Shown one piece after another: positions 9,572 to 18,259 of a DNA stretch of 36,982 nt. The notes under the pieces are model-generated. The model did no database searches. It was not told the DNA's origin and saw nothing but the letters and a program-made list of their open reading frames with translations. Source of the stretch: Cognatazoarcus sp050303815 (GTDB lineage Bacteria > Pseudomonadota > Gammaproteobacteria > Burkholderiales > Rhodocyclaceae); NCBI GenBank assembly GCA_050303815.1, contig JBNLCM010000054.1, forward strand, positions 1-36,982, in the 5' to 3' direction. Numbering within the stretch: position 1 is the first letter of the stretch; every line of letters begins with the position of its first letter. Made by a program: the position numbers and the translations under genes.

Positions 9572-9600
9572 ATGGCCCGATGATAGCCCGGTCGGGCCAT
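9572..9600. repeat. 9-bp perfect inverted repeat upstream of the mutarotase gene
   Basis: ATGGCCCGA (9572-9580) and TCGGGCCAT (9592-9600) are exact inverted copies around 11 nt. They lie in the 129-bp gap between the TfoX-domain gene and yeaD. The hairpin could end the TfoX-domain transcript or act as an operator for yeaD. There is no T-tract. Confidence 0.4.
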
Positions 9601-9635
9601 GCGAGTCGTTCGCGCGGCGAGCGCGGCGCGGGCGC

Positions 9636-9947
9636 TCAGGTGCGTGCCATCGCCTTGGCGTCGTCCCGGGCGGCCCGCAGGCCGTCCATCATCAGGATCA
9701 GGGCGCTGCGCTCGTCGGCGTCCAGGGCTTGCCAGTGGCGCCCCTGGAGTCCGGCGTGAAGCGCGTAGGCAAGGTTCAGCGAAGGCCGGATGTCGGCTGC
9801 CAGCAGCCGCCGAATGGCCTCATCCACGCCAAGGGCACGCAAGGTCTCAATGTCGTGGATGCCCACCCGGGCCAGCCAGGCAGCCGATTTTGGCCCGAGG
9901 TTGGGCAGTCGCTCGAGGGCATTCATCGACTTCTCTGGTCGCGTCAT
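9636..9947 (-). CDS. TfoX C-terminal-domain protein
   Basis: A 103-residue protein consisting almost entirely of a TfoX/Sxy C-terminal domain: ALERLPNLGPKSAAWLARVG, then IHDIETLRALGVDEAIRRLLA, which is a helix-hairpin-helix-like fold. It lacks the N-terminal TfoX domain of the competence regulator Sxy, so competence regulation cannot be assumed. Such stand-alone domains are common in betaproteobacteria and uncharacterised. The start is ambiguous: ATG 9947 (MTRPEKSMNALE) or ATG 9926 (MNALERL), the latter with AGAGAAG upstream. It lies downstream of the terminator that follows pat and is therefore probably transcribed separately. Confidence 0.8.
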   Translation of the reverse strand: MTRPEKSMNALERLPNLGPKSAAWLARVGIHDIETLRALGVDEAIRRLLAADIRPSLNLAYALHAGLQGRHWQALDADERSALILMMDGLRAARDDAKAMART

Positions 9948-9974
9948 GGCGCCATTGTGCGCCCGCTGCGCGTC

Positions 9975-10003
9975 AAGAAAAAACGCCGCCTGTCGAGGCG
10001 GCG
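9975..10003 (-). terminator. Rho-independent terminator after pat
   Basis: Read on the minus strand, CGCCGCCT (9996-10003) pairs perfectly with AGGCGGCG (9984-9991) around a 4-nt loop and is followed by six Ts (9978-9983). It starts about 20 bp downstream of the pat stop codon. This is a textbook intrinsic terminator and separates pat from the TfoX-domain gene. Confidence 0.85.
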
Positions 10004-10024
10004 CCTGCACGGTCAGGGAGGCGA

Positions 10025-12724
10025 TCAGAACTGCTGAAGCGCCAGCACGCCCAGTTTGACGGTATTGTCCTCGGGGTCGTTCGAGAGGATGAAGCCGAGG
10101 TTCTGGACGAAGCGGAGCATCCGCTCGTTTTCGGCCAGGAAGACCCCGTTCATGTACTTCAGGCTGCGGTCGCGCGCCGTCTCGATCAGGATGCCCATCA
10201 GCTTGCGGGCGAGGCCGCGATGCTGCCACTCGTCCGCCACGACCACCGCGAACTCGCAGCTCTCGCCATCCGGATTGACCGCATAGCGGCAGACGCCGAT
10301 TTCGATCTCGCCGTCTTCGCCACCGCCACGCGGAACCGTTGCGACAAAGGCCATCTCGCGGAAGTAATCGATCTGCGTCAAGCGCACGACCATCGCCGGC
10401 GGCAGCTCGCGCACCGTGTTCATGAAGCGGAAATACTTGGTCTCGGGCGACAGGTTGCGCACGAACTCGACCTCGATGTCCGCATCCTCCGGCTTGATCG
10501 GCCGGATCGTCACTTGGGTGCCTTCCGACTGCCAGGTGCTGATGAGGTGAGACGGATAGGGGTGGATCGCCATGTGCGAATAGCGATCGGCCCCCGGCGC
10601 CACGTTGTCGACGACGATGCGGGCGTCCACCGCGACGGCGCCATGCTCATCGACGATCAGCGGATTGATGGTGAGCTCGCGGATCCACGGCAGCTCGCAG
10701 ATCATCTCCGAGACGCGGAGCAGAACGAACTCGAGCGACTGCATGTCGGCGGGCGGCATGGTCCGGAACTCGTCGAGCATCGGCGCGATGCGCGCGGAGC
10801 GGATGAGGTCGCGGGCCAGGTAGGGGTTCAGTGGCGGCAGCGCGACCGAGCGGTCACGATGGACGTCCACCCGGTTGCCGCCTTCGCCAAAGGTCACGAC
10901 CGGACCGAAGACCGCGTCGCGCGTGCTGCCGACCATCAACTCCCGGCCATTCGGCTTCGCGATCATCGGCTCGATGGCGACGCCGTTGACGCGCGCATCC
11001 GGGTGCCTCTTGCGGACGCTGTCGAGGATCTCCTGGTAGGCGGTGCGCACCGCGGCGAGATTGTTCAGGTTGAGGCGGACGCCGCCCGAATCCGCCTTGT
11101 GGGTGATGTTCGGGGAGTCGATCTTCATCACCACCGGCAGGCCGATCTCTTCGGCCAGGACCATGGCTTCGGTGGCCGAGCGGGCCACGACAGTCTGGGC
11201 GATGGGAATCCGGAAAGCCGCCAGCAGCGCCTTGGATTCCATCTCGTTCAGTACCTTGCGGCGCTCGGACAGGGCCGTCTCGATCACCAGCCGGGCACTC
11301 TCGATGGAGGGCGGCTTGAGGTGCGAAAGAAGCGACGCGGGGGTCTGGACCAGCAGCTTCTGGTTCTTGTAGTAGGCCGAGATCTGGCTGAACAGCTCGA
11401 CGGCCGGTTCGGGCGTGCGCAGCGATGGCACGCCAGCCTCGACGAACAGGCGCCGCGCCTCGAGCACCATCTCGCGCCCGATCCAGCAGGCGAGGATCGG
11501 CTTGTCGGCCTTCTTGTCGATCTCGATGATCTGGCGGGCGACCTCGGTGGGCGAGGTCAGCGCCTGGGGCGTCATGATCGTCAGCACGCCGTCCACGCTG
11601 GGGTCCTCGAGCACCGTGCTGAGGGTCTTGCCGTAGCGCTCGGCATCGGCGTCACCCAGCAGGTCGATCGGGTTGCCCTTGGACCAGGCGGGCGGCAGGA
11701 ACTCGTTGAGCTTCGCGACCGTGCCCTCGCTGAGCTGCGCCAGCGGGATGCCCAGGTCGGCAGCCCGGTCGGCCGCCATCACGGCCGGACCGCCACCGTT
11801 GGTCATGACCAGCAGGCGGTCGCCCCGCGGGTGGAAGTGCGTGAAGAGGGCACTGGCCGCGGCGAACATCTGCCCGATGTTGTAGAGCCGCACGGCCCCG
11901 GATCGGCGCAGGGCGGCATCGAAGACGGCATCCTCGCCGACCATCGCGCCGGTGTGCATCAGGGCCGCCGCCGAGCCGGCCGGGTTGCGTCCCACCTTGA
12001 TCACCAGTACCGGCTTGACCCGCGCCGCGCCGCGCAGCGCGCTCATGAAGCGGCGGGCGTCGCGGACGCCTTCCACGTACAGGAAGATGCTCTCGGTGCG
12101 GGGGTCCGACATCAGGTACTCGACGACTTCGCCGAAGTCGATGTCGCTGGACGCGCCGAGGGAGATGACATTCGAGAAGCCGACGTTGTTCGGCTTGGCC
12201 CAGTCGAGAATCGCGGTGCACAGGGCGCCCGACTGGGAGACCAGGGCGATCGATCCCTTGTGGGCATGACCTTGGGCGAACGATGCGTTGAGGCCCAGGT
12301 CGGGGCGAATGATGCCGAGGCAGTTCGGCCCCAGGATGCGGAGCCGGTGGCGCCGGGCGGTCTCGAGAACGGCGCGCTCCAGCGCGGCGCCGCGGGGACC
12401 GGCTTCACTGAAGCCCGCCGACAGGATCACGATCGCCTTGGTGCCGGCGTGGCCGCAGGCATCGACGATGCCGGGCACGGTCGAGGCGGGCGTCGCGATC
12501 ACGGCCAGATCAAGCCGCTGCGGGATATCCTCGACCGAGCGGAAGCACGGGACGTCGAAGACCTTCTCGCGGTTGGGATTGACGGCGAACAGACGACCCT
12601 TGAAGCCGCCCTCGAGCATGTTGCGGACGAGGACAGTGCCAATCGACCCCTCGGTCTCGCTGGCACCAATGATGCCGACGGAGCGGGGCTCGAATAGCGG
12701 GGTGAGGTAGTGGCGTTCCTTCAT
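10025..12724 (-). CDS. pat: Pat-type protein acetyltransferase (acyl-CoA synthetase-like/GNAT fusion)
   Basis: An 899-residue fusion of an NDP-forming acyl-CoA synthetase-like region (about 1-720) and a C-terminal GNAT domain (about 730-890). The N-terminus has a CoA-binding Rossmann fold (SVGIIGASETEGSIGTVLVRN), a succinyl-CoA-ligase-like domain (GSIALVSQSGALCTAILDW) and an ATP-grasp domain with VVMKIDSPNITHKADSGGV. The GNAT acetyl-CoA loop is VVADEWQHRGLARKLM. Relatives such as Salmonella Pat and E. coli PatZ acetylate lysines of acetyl-CoA synthetase and other proteins. H257 in AALMHTGAM falls where active ADP-forming synthetases carry the phosphorylated histidine, so residual ligase activity is possible. 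It is downstream of the PAS kinase on the same strand, across a 241-bp gap, and is ended by a strong terminator. Confidence 0.92.
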   Translation of the reverse strand: MKERHYLTPLFEPRSVGIIGASETEGSIGTVLVRNMLEGGFKGRLFAVNPNREKVFDVPCFRSVEDIPQRLDLAVIATPASTVPGIVDACGHAGTKAIVILSAGFSEAGPRGAALERAVLETARRHRLRILGPNCLGIIRPDLGLNASFAQGHAHKGSIALVSQSGALCTAILDWAKPNNVGFSNVISLGASSDIDFGEVVEYLMSDPRTESIFLYVEGVRDARRFMSALRGAARVKPVLVIKVGRNPAGSAAALMHTGAMVGEDAVFDAALRRSGAVRLYNIGQMFAAASALFTHFHPRGDRLLVMTNGGGPAVMAADRAADLGIPLAQLSEGTVAKLNEFLPPAWSKGNPIDLLGDADAERYGKTLSTVLEDPSVDGVLTIMTPQALTSPTEVARQIIEIDKKADKPILACWIGREMVLEARRLFVEAGVPSLRTPEPAVELFSQISAYYKNQKLLVQTPASLLSHLKPPSIESARLVIETALSERRKVLNEMESKALLAAFRIPIAQTVVARSATEAMVLAEEIGLPVVMKIDSPNITHKADSGGVRLNLNNLAAVRTAYQEILDSVRKRHPDARVNGVAIEPMIAKPNGRELMVGSTRDAVFGPVVTFGEGGNRVDVHRDRSVALPPLNPYLARDLIRSARIAPMLDEFRTMPPADMQSLEFVLLRVSEMICELPWIRELTINPLIVDEHGAVAVDARIVVDNVAPGADRYSHMAIHPYPSHLISTWQSEGTQVTIRPIKPEDADIEVEFVRNLSPETKYFRFMNTVRELPPAMVVRLTQIDYFREMAFVATVPRGGGEDGEIEIGVCRYAVNPDGESCEFAVVVADEWQHRGLARKLMGILIETARDRSLKYMNGVFLAENERMLRFVQNLGFILSNDPEDNTVKLGVLALQQF

Positions 12725-12965
12725 CTTGGGGCCCCCGGACGGGAGTCGGTGCGGATCCGGCTCTTATTCATCGTGCCCAGCCTGGTCGGCCGGTCGCCGG
12801 CAGGGCCTGCGCCTGATGGCGCGTGTCGGTTGTGCTGCATCCCGTCTTATCGGTACCGCCGGCCCGGGCTTGAATCGACCGGCGTCCTATTGCGGCGCAG
12901 CAACTGAATTCTGGCACAAAGCCCGATGGGGTGCGACAAGCGTTGCATGGAAGAGACAACTCGTA

Positions 12966-15900
12966 TCAGCTGAGCGTGAAATAGAAGCGCGCCCCTTCGC
13001 CGGGGGCGGATTCTGCCCAGACCCGGCCGCCGTGGCGCTGAATGATGCGCTGTACCGTCGCCAGCCCGATGCCCGAGCCTTCGTACTGGCTGTGGCGGTG
13101 GAGGCGCTGGAAGGGCTGGAACAGCTTGCCCGCGTGGTTCATGTCGAAGCCGGTGCCGTTGTCGGCGACGCAGTAGGCCAGCTGCTCGTCACGTCGCTCC
13201 GCAAAGAAGCGCAGCTTGGCCGTCTCGCGCTCGGCGCTGAACTTCCAGGCATTGCGCAGCAGGTTTTCCATCACGACGCGGATCAGTACCCGGTCCGCCT
13301 GCACCACGAGGCCGGCCGTGACCTCGAGGTCGGTCCGTCGGTCGGGGCTCTCGGCGCGCAGGTCTTCGACGATCTGGGCGGCCAGCTCGGACAGGTCCAC
13401 CGACTCCTTGCGCAGGGTCTGCCGCGTGAGGCGGGCCAGCTCGAGGAGGTCGTCGATCAGGTTCGCCATCCGGTGGCTGGCGGCGCGGATGCGCTGCAGA
13501 TACTGCAGTGCGAGCTGGTCGAGCCGCTCGCGGTAGTCTTCTTCGAGGACGTGGGCGAAGCCGTCGATGGCCCGCAGCGGCGCCCGCAGGTCGTGGGAGA
13601 CCGAGTAGGAGAAGGCCTCCAGCTCGCGGTTCGACGCCTCCAGCTCGGCGGTGCGCAACTGGACCCGGTTCTCGAGTTCGTGATTGATGTTCTTGAGCGT
13701 CAGCTCGGCGATCTTGCGGGTCGAGATGTCATCGAGCGACCCATTGATGCCCGACACGGTGCCGTCGTTGGCGGGGATCGGGCGCGTGGTGGCCTCGATC
13801 CAGCGGATCTCGCCGCCGGCCGTGCGAAGCCGCAGCTCCGCCTCGAAGTGGCTGCCGGGCGAGCTCAGCAGGTGGGCAACGCGGCGCTGGAACTTGCTGC
13901 GGTCATCTGGATGGAAGAAGTCCGACAGGCGGGCACCCAGGCTCTCGGCGATGCCGAAGCCCGAGATCTTTGGCCACGCGCTGTTGAGGAAGGTCAGGCG
14001 GCCCTGGTCGTCGGTCTGGAAGATGACCTCATTCACCGATTCGACCACGTCCCGATAGCGCGCTTCGCTGTCGCGCAGGGCGCGCTGGGCGGCCAGGCGC
14101 TCGGCAATGTTGCGCAGGACGCAGAGCACGACCCGCTCGTCGTCCAGCTCGACATTGACGGCCGTCGCCTCGACATCGACCGGCGCGTCGTCGATGCGTC
14201 GGAACTGGAACTGCTCGGGGGTCGAGCCGCCACTGGTCGAGCGCTCCAGCAGGCCGGCCATCCGGTGGCGCGTGTCCGCCTGGCGCTCGCTGTCGACCAG
14301 GTCGAGCATCTGGCGGCCGACCAGTTCGCCTTCGGTTGCGGCGCCAAAGAGCTTGACGCAGGCCGGGTTGGCAAACCGGATGACGCCCTGGTGGTGAACG
14401 AAGATGGCGTCCGGCGAGAGATCCACCAGGCTGCGATAGCGCGCCTCGCTGGCATGGAGCGCGCGCAACGCAGCGATCCGCTCGTCGATGTCCTCGAAGA
14501 CGGCGATGAACTGGCGTGCCTCGCCGCCCTGATCGCGCAGCAGGCTGAGGTTCATCCGGACCCACAGCTCGGTGCCGTCCTTGCGCGTGAAGCGTTTCTC
14601 GCGCGTGTGGGTGGGCCAGGAGCCGTCGGCAATGCACTCGAGGGCGCGGCGCTCCGCGGGGCGGTCGTCCGGATGGGTCACCAGCAGCGCGGCGCGGCCG
14701 ACCAGCTCGTCGCGGCTGAAGCCGAGCATCTGGCAGAGGGTGTCGTTGGTTTCGACCCACTTGGCGTCGAGGCTGAGGCTGGCAATCCCGACCGGCGCCT
14801 GCTGGAAGGTCGTGCGGTAGCGGGCCTCGCTTTCGGCGAGCGCCTCCTGCACCTGGCGCTCGGCCGTGATGTCGCGAATGACGCCCCGGTAGCCGATCAC
14901 GTCGCCCTGCTCATCGCACAACGGGCGACCGGAGATGGCGTACCAGCCCGCGTCGGGCCGACCATCGGCGATGCGGAAGATGTAGTCGGAGAAATCCCGC
15001 CCACCCCGCTGGGCGCTCACCAGCTCACGCCAGGTGCCCGACTCTTCGGGCTCATTGGCGATCTGGGGCAGGCTGTGGCCGAGCCAGCGCTCCCGGATCC
15101 ATGGCGCCAGCGTGCCACCGGCGGTGGCAATGTCGGTGAACCGCAGGGCGGCATCCTGCTCCCAGTACCAGTCCGACGACAAGGCCACCAGGTCGCGGAA
15201 GCGCTCTTCGCTGGCGCGCTGGACCTGGGTCGCCTCGATCCGCGCCGTGAGATCCCGGCCAACGCCGCGATAGCCGAGAAAATGGCCGTTGCGCTCGACC
15301 ATCGGGCGGCCGATGAATTCCAGGTGGCGGAGGCGGCCGGTCGGGTCGCGGAGCGGGGTGACGACGCGCAGCTCCTGGCGGGCAACGACCCGTTGCCGGT
15401 AGTCGTCCCAGAAACTCTCGCCCAGTTCCTCGATTGGCATCTCCCAGGGGCGCTTGCCGATGAAGTCCGACGGGTCCATGGAGGTCGTTGAACGGATTCC
15501 GTTGCTCACCAGCGTGAATCGGTGCTGGCCGTCCACTTCCCACAGCCAGTCCGCCGACAGCTCGATGAAGTCGAGCAGCCGCCTCTGGTTCGATTCGGCA
15601 ATCTCGGAGACGGTCTGGCTGAACGCGACGGCGAACTCGTAGCGATTCTGCAGCCGCTTCAGGATCTGGTAGGCGAACAGTGCGGCCAGCGCGATGACGC
15701 CTCCGCTGGCCAGGGGCAGGTGGCGCTGCCAGCCGGTCAGTTCGGGCCCCCGGTAGGTGGCATACACCGCCCAGGTCGGAAAGGCACCCGGCAGGGCCAC
15801 GGCAATGCCCTCGAGGGGCTCGGGCGAGGCGCGGCCAAGGGCCAGCGCGATGCGCTCGTCGCCGGCACTCGCCTCGTCGAGCAGGCGTGCCATCGAGTAG

Positions 15901-16286
15901 GTTTGCGACCAGCCGTCGGGCAAGCGAAGCTCCAGTCGGAGCGCATCCGTGGGCAGGTGCTCGGCCAAGCCGACGGCGGGCGTGCCCTCGATGGCGAGGC
16001 GGTTCTCGAGGGGTTGGCCAAGGCGCTTGGCGAGCTCGTCCCGCAGGCTCGCCGCATCGGCGGATTGGGGCCGGGCGACCAGCAGCAGGTCGAGGGCATC
16101 GAGGAAGGCCGCGATATAGGTGGCGCCACTGCGTGCGGCGGAGGCGAGCCGATGCTGCGCGTTCTCCTGCAGGGCGCGGTGCACGGCGAGGCTCGCCAGG
16201 ATGGCGAGCAGGAGTCCGATCAGGAGCACCGCGCGGGCGACGATCTTGCGCTGCGCCAGGCGCTGGATGCGTGATCCGGAAGTCAT
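12966..16286 (-). CDS. Membrane sensor histidine kinase with five PAS domains
   Basis: A 1106-residue sensor kinase from ATG 16286. TM1 spans about 16-36, an extracytoplasmic sensing region about 37-190 and TM2 about 191-208. Five PAS/PAC modules follow, starting near 236, 362, 488, 616 and 743 (ADWLWEVDGQHRF, SDWYWEQDAALRF, APVGIASLSLDAKW, PDAIFVHHQGVIRFAN, NEVIFQTDDQGRLTFLNSAW). A coiled segment leads to HisKA with phospho-acceptor H898 in SYSVSHDLRAPLRAIDGF. The HATPase domain has the N box around 1008-1016 (ENLLRNAWKF), the G1 box DNGTGFD and the G2 box GSGIGLATV. No receiver domain or response regulator is present in the window, so this is an orphan kinase. The frame is open upstream to 16472, but the upstream residues are low-complexity and precede the natural TM1 start. 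The signal is unknown. Confidence 0.93.
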   Translation of the reverse strand: MTSGSRIQRLAQRKIVARAVLLIGLLLAILASLAVHRALQENAQHRLASAARSGATYIAAFLDALDLLLVARPQSADAASLRDELAKRLGQPLENRLAIEGTPAVGLAEHLPTDALRLELRLPDGWSQTYSMARLLDEASAGDERIALALGRASPEPLEGIAVALPGAFPTWAVYATYRGPELTGWQRHLPLASGGVIALAALFAYQILKRLQNRYEFAVAFSQTVSEIAESNQRRLLDFIELSADWLWEVDGQHRFTLVSNGIRSTTSMDPSDFIGKRPWEMPIEELGESFWDDYRQRVVARQELRVVTPLRDPTGRLRHLEFIGRPMVERNGHFLGYRGVGRDLTARIEATQVQRASEERFRDLVALSSDWYWEQDAALRFTDIATAGGTLAPWIRERWLGHSLPQIANEPEESGTWRELVSAQRGGRDFSDYIFRIADGRPDAGWYAISGRPLCDEQGDVIGYRGVIRDITAERQVQEALAESEARYRTTFQQAPVGIASLSLDAKWVETNDTLCQMLGFSRDELVGRAALLVTHPDDRPAERRALECIADGSWPTHTREKRFTRKDGTELWVRMNLSLLRDQGGEARQFIAVFEDIDERIAALRALHASEARYRSLVDLSPDAIFVHHQGVIRFANPACVKLFGAATEGELVGRQMLDLVDSERQADTRHRMAGLLERSTSGGSTPEQFQFRRIDDAPVDVEATAVNVELDDERVVLCVLRNIAERLAAQRALRDSEARYRDVVESVNEVIFQTDDQGRLTFLNSAWPKISGFGIAESLGARLSDFFHPDDRSKFQRRVAHLLSSPGSHFEAELRLRTAGGEIRWIEATTRPIPANDGTVSGINGSLDDISTRKIAELTLKNINHELENRVQLRTAELEASNRELEAFSYSVSHDLRAPLRAIDGFAHVLEEDYRERLDQLALQYLQRIRAASHRMANLIDDLLELARLTRQTLRKESVDLSELAAQIVEDLRAESPDRRTDLEVTAGLVVQADRVLIRVVMENLLRNAWKFSAERETAKLRFFAERRDEQLAYCVADNGTGFDMNHAGKLFQPFQRLHRHSQYEGSGIGLATVQRIIQRHGGRVWAESAPGEGARFYFTLS

Positions 16287-16798
16287 CGGCCGGTAGCCCC
16301 GGGTGCATCGCGCCATGCATGACGGCGCCCGCCAACGCGGGCCGGTAAGCAGGATGCGCAGGGAATGGAGGGCGGGGCAATGACCACAATGGATCCTTTG
16401 GGGGCTGACCCGGCGAATGATACGTCGTGGTGTCGCCGCGAGCACGCGCGGGGGGTGAGGGTCTGTGGGCACGTGTAGGGCGGATCGCGTTGAGGCGGTG
16501 AGCCTGCGCGACGGCGCGCGCGAGGAAGCCAGGGGCGGGCCCTCCTGGCGACGAGCGCAACGAATTCGTGCGGGCTCACCGCCTCAACCCTTGGACCGGG
16601 GCCTGCCGGGCCCGCTGGCCGCGTGGCGTCCGCTGGCCGGGGGTTACCCAGGCAAGCAGGCGCGCCGTGTCCTCAGACCCGGCAGACGCCAGCGCGACCG
16701 CCAGACGCTTGACCTCGGACCGCGGGATGCGCAAGTGGCGGTGGGGGCTTAGAATCCGGTCTCCCGCGAACCCGCGCCCTCAATTACCCGCGAAGGCC
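16287..16798. other. 512-bp divergent intergenic region, no gene supported
   Basis: This gap separates the divergent PAS kinase and gabD-like genes and must hold both promoters. Open frames extend into it from both sides, but the predicted residues are Arg/Pro/Gly-rich and unlike the families. A TAGAAT at 16750-16755 could be a -10 element for the dehydrogenase but has no good -35. The main feature is the 16489-16588 inverted repeat, listed separately. Confidence 0.5.
16489..16588. repeat. 100-bp inverted-repeat element with 16-bp perfect arms
   Basis: GTTGAGGCGGTGAGCC (16489-16504) and GGCTCACCGCCTCAAC (16573-16588) are exact inverted copies. Pairing continues inward for seven more positions with two G-U pairs (16505-16511 against 16566-16572), giving a stem of about 23 pairs. 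An inner hairpin, GCCAGG (16528-16533) with CCTGGC (16544-16549), stacks inside it. The whole 100 bp could fold as a long structured RNA or a DNA cruciform. It is neither inside a gene nor next to a T-tract, so it is not an ordinary terminator. A small mobile (MITE/REP-like) element or an uncharacterised small RNA are the main options. Confidence 0.7.
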
Positions 16799-18259
16799 AT
16801 GCTCGAGCTGAACGACCCCGATCTGTTGCGCCAGCGCTGTCTCATTGACAACGACTGGCTCGCCGCCGGCGATGGAAGCACGATGCCGGTGACGGATCCG
16901 GCCACCGAGCTCCCCCTGGCGACCGTGCCCGCCCTGTCGGCTGCCGAGGTCAGGGCGGCCATCGACGCGGCCGAGCGGGTGCGCAAGCCCTGGCGCGACA
17001 TGCTCGCGCGGGAGCGCTTCAAGATCCTCAAGCGCTGGCACGACCTGATGTTGGCCCACGCCGAGGACCTGGCGCACCTGATGACCGCGGAGCAGGGCAA
17101 GCCCCTTGGCGAGGCGCGCAACGAGGTGGCGAGTGCCGCTGCCTACGTGGAGTGGTTCGCCGAGGAGGGCAAGCGGGTCTATGGCGACACCATTCCCACC
17201 AATCGCCCGGATCGCAGGCTGATGGTGATCCGCCAGCCCATCGGCGTGTGCGCGGCGATCACCCCCTGGAACTTCCCGGCCGCCATGGTGGCGCGCAAGG
17301 TGGCGCCCGCCCTGGCCGCCGGTTGCCCGGTGGTCGTGAAGCCGGCGGAGCAGACACCGCTTACCGCGCTGGCACTGGGTGAACTGGCCGTGCGCGCAGG
17401 ATTTCCCGCCGGGGTCTTCAACGTGGTGACCGGTGACCCGGTGGTGATCGGCCGCGAGCTGACCGACAGCCCGCTGGTACGCAAGCTCTCCTTTACCGGC
17501 TCGACCGAAGTAGGCCGCCTGCTGATGGGGCAGTGTGCGCCGACGGTCAAGAAGCTCTCGCTCGAGCTGGGCGGCAACGCGCCGTTCATCGTCTTCGACG
17601 ACGCCGACGTGGATGCGGCCGTCCAGGGGGCGCTGGCGTCGAAGTACCGGAACACGGGGCAGACCTGTGTCTGCGCCAACCGTTTGCTGGTGCAGGACGG
17701 CATCTATGACCAGTTCGCCGAACGCCTTGCGGCCGCAGTCGCCCAGTTGCGCGTGGGGGACGGGCGCGACAGCGGCACGCACCTGGGACCACTGATCGAT
17801 GAGGATGCCATCGCCAAGGTCGAGGCCCATGTCCTCGATGCGGTCACTCTCGGCGCGCGCATCCTGACCGGCGGCCGGCGCCATCCGCGGGGCCGGCGCT
17901 TCTTCGAACCGACCGTGCTCGCCGACGTGACGACGCGGATGCGCGTCGCCCGGGAGGAGATCTTCGGCCCGGTCGCGCCCCTGTTCCGCTTCCACACGGA
18001 AGAAGAGGCGATCCGGATGGCCAACGAGACCGAGTACGGTCTGGCGGCCTATTTCTTCTCGCGCGACGTGGGCCGCATCTTCCGGGTCGGCGAGGAACTG
18101 GAGTACGGCATGGTCGGCATCAACACCGGCGTGATGTCGAGCGAACTGGCGCCGTTCGGCGGCATCAAGCAATCCGGCATCGGTCGCGAGGGGTCGCGCT
18201 ACGGCATCGACGAGTACCTCGAGATGAAATACCTGTGCCTGGCGGGGATCGACCGGTGA
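16799..18259 (+). CDS. gabD: NAD(P)-dependent succinate-semialdehyde dehydrogenase (GabD-like)
   Basis: A 486-residue aldehyde dehydrogenase, closest in style to GabD, which oxidises succinate semialdehyde to succinate. Motifs are complete: TPWNFPAAMVARKVAPALAA (cofactor-binding), the FTGSTEVGR turn, the catalytic general-base Glu in LELGGNAPFIVFDDAD, the nucleophile Cys in NTGQTCVCANR, and EEIFGPVAPLFRF and PFGGIKQSGIGREGSRYG near the C-terminus. ATG 16799 is preceded by GAAGG and matches the family start; an upstream extension to 16568 is not family-like. The stop overlaps the next gene's GTG start (GTGA). No GABA transaminase or permease is nearby, so glutarate-semialdehyde or another semialdehyde substrate cannot be excluded. 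Confidence 0.93.
   Translation: MLELNDPDLLRQRCLIDNDWLAAGDGSTMPVTDPATELPLATVPALSAAEVRAAIDAAERVRKPWRDMLARERFKILKRWHDLMLAHAEDLAHLMTAEQGKPLGEARNEVASAAAYVEWFAEEGKRVYGDTIPTNRPDRRLMVIRQPIGVCAAITPWNFPAAMVARKVAPALAAGCPVVVKPAEQTPLTALALGELAVRAGFPAGVFNVVTGDPVVIGRELTDSPLVRKLSFTGSTEVGRLLMGQCAPTVKKLSLELGGNAPFIVFDDADVDAAVQGALASKYRNTGQTCVCANRLLVQDGIYDQFAERLAAAVAQLRVGDGRDSGTHLGPLIDEDAIAKVEAHVLDAVTLGARILTGGRRHPRGRRFFEPTVLADVTTRMRVAREEIFGPVAPLFRFHTEEEAIRMANETEYGLAAYFFSRDVGRIFRVGEELEYGMVGINTGVMSSELAPFGGIKQSGIGREGSRYGIDEYLEMKYLCLAGIDR

Noticed and set aside
9599..12697. A 1032-codon plus-strand open frame opposite pat
   Set aside because: The minus-strand pat frame has complete conserved domains, a ribosomal start and a terminator. 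The plus-strand product is low-complexity Arg/His/Asp/Gly-rich and unlike any protein family.
12726..15491. A 921-codon plus-strand open frame opposite the PAS kinase
   Set aside because: Antisense to PAS, HisKA and HATPase domains with intact motifs; the composition is a mirror of the real gene.
16568..16798. An N-terminal extension of the gabD-like protein of about 77 residues
   Set aside because: The added residues are Arg/Pro-rich and unlike aldehyde dehydrogenases, and they begin inside the inverted-repeat element; the ATG at 16799 matches the family.
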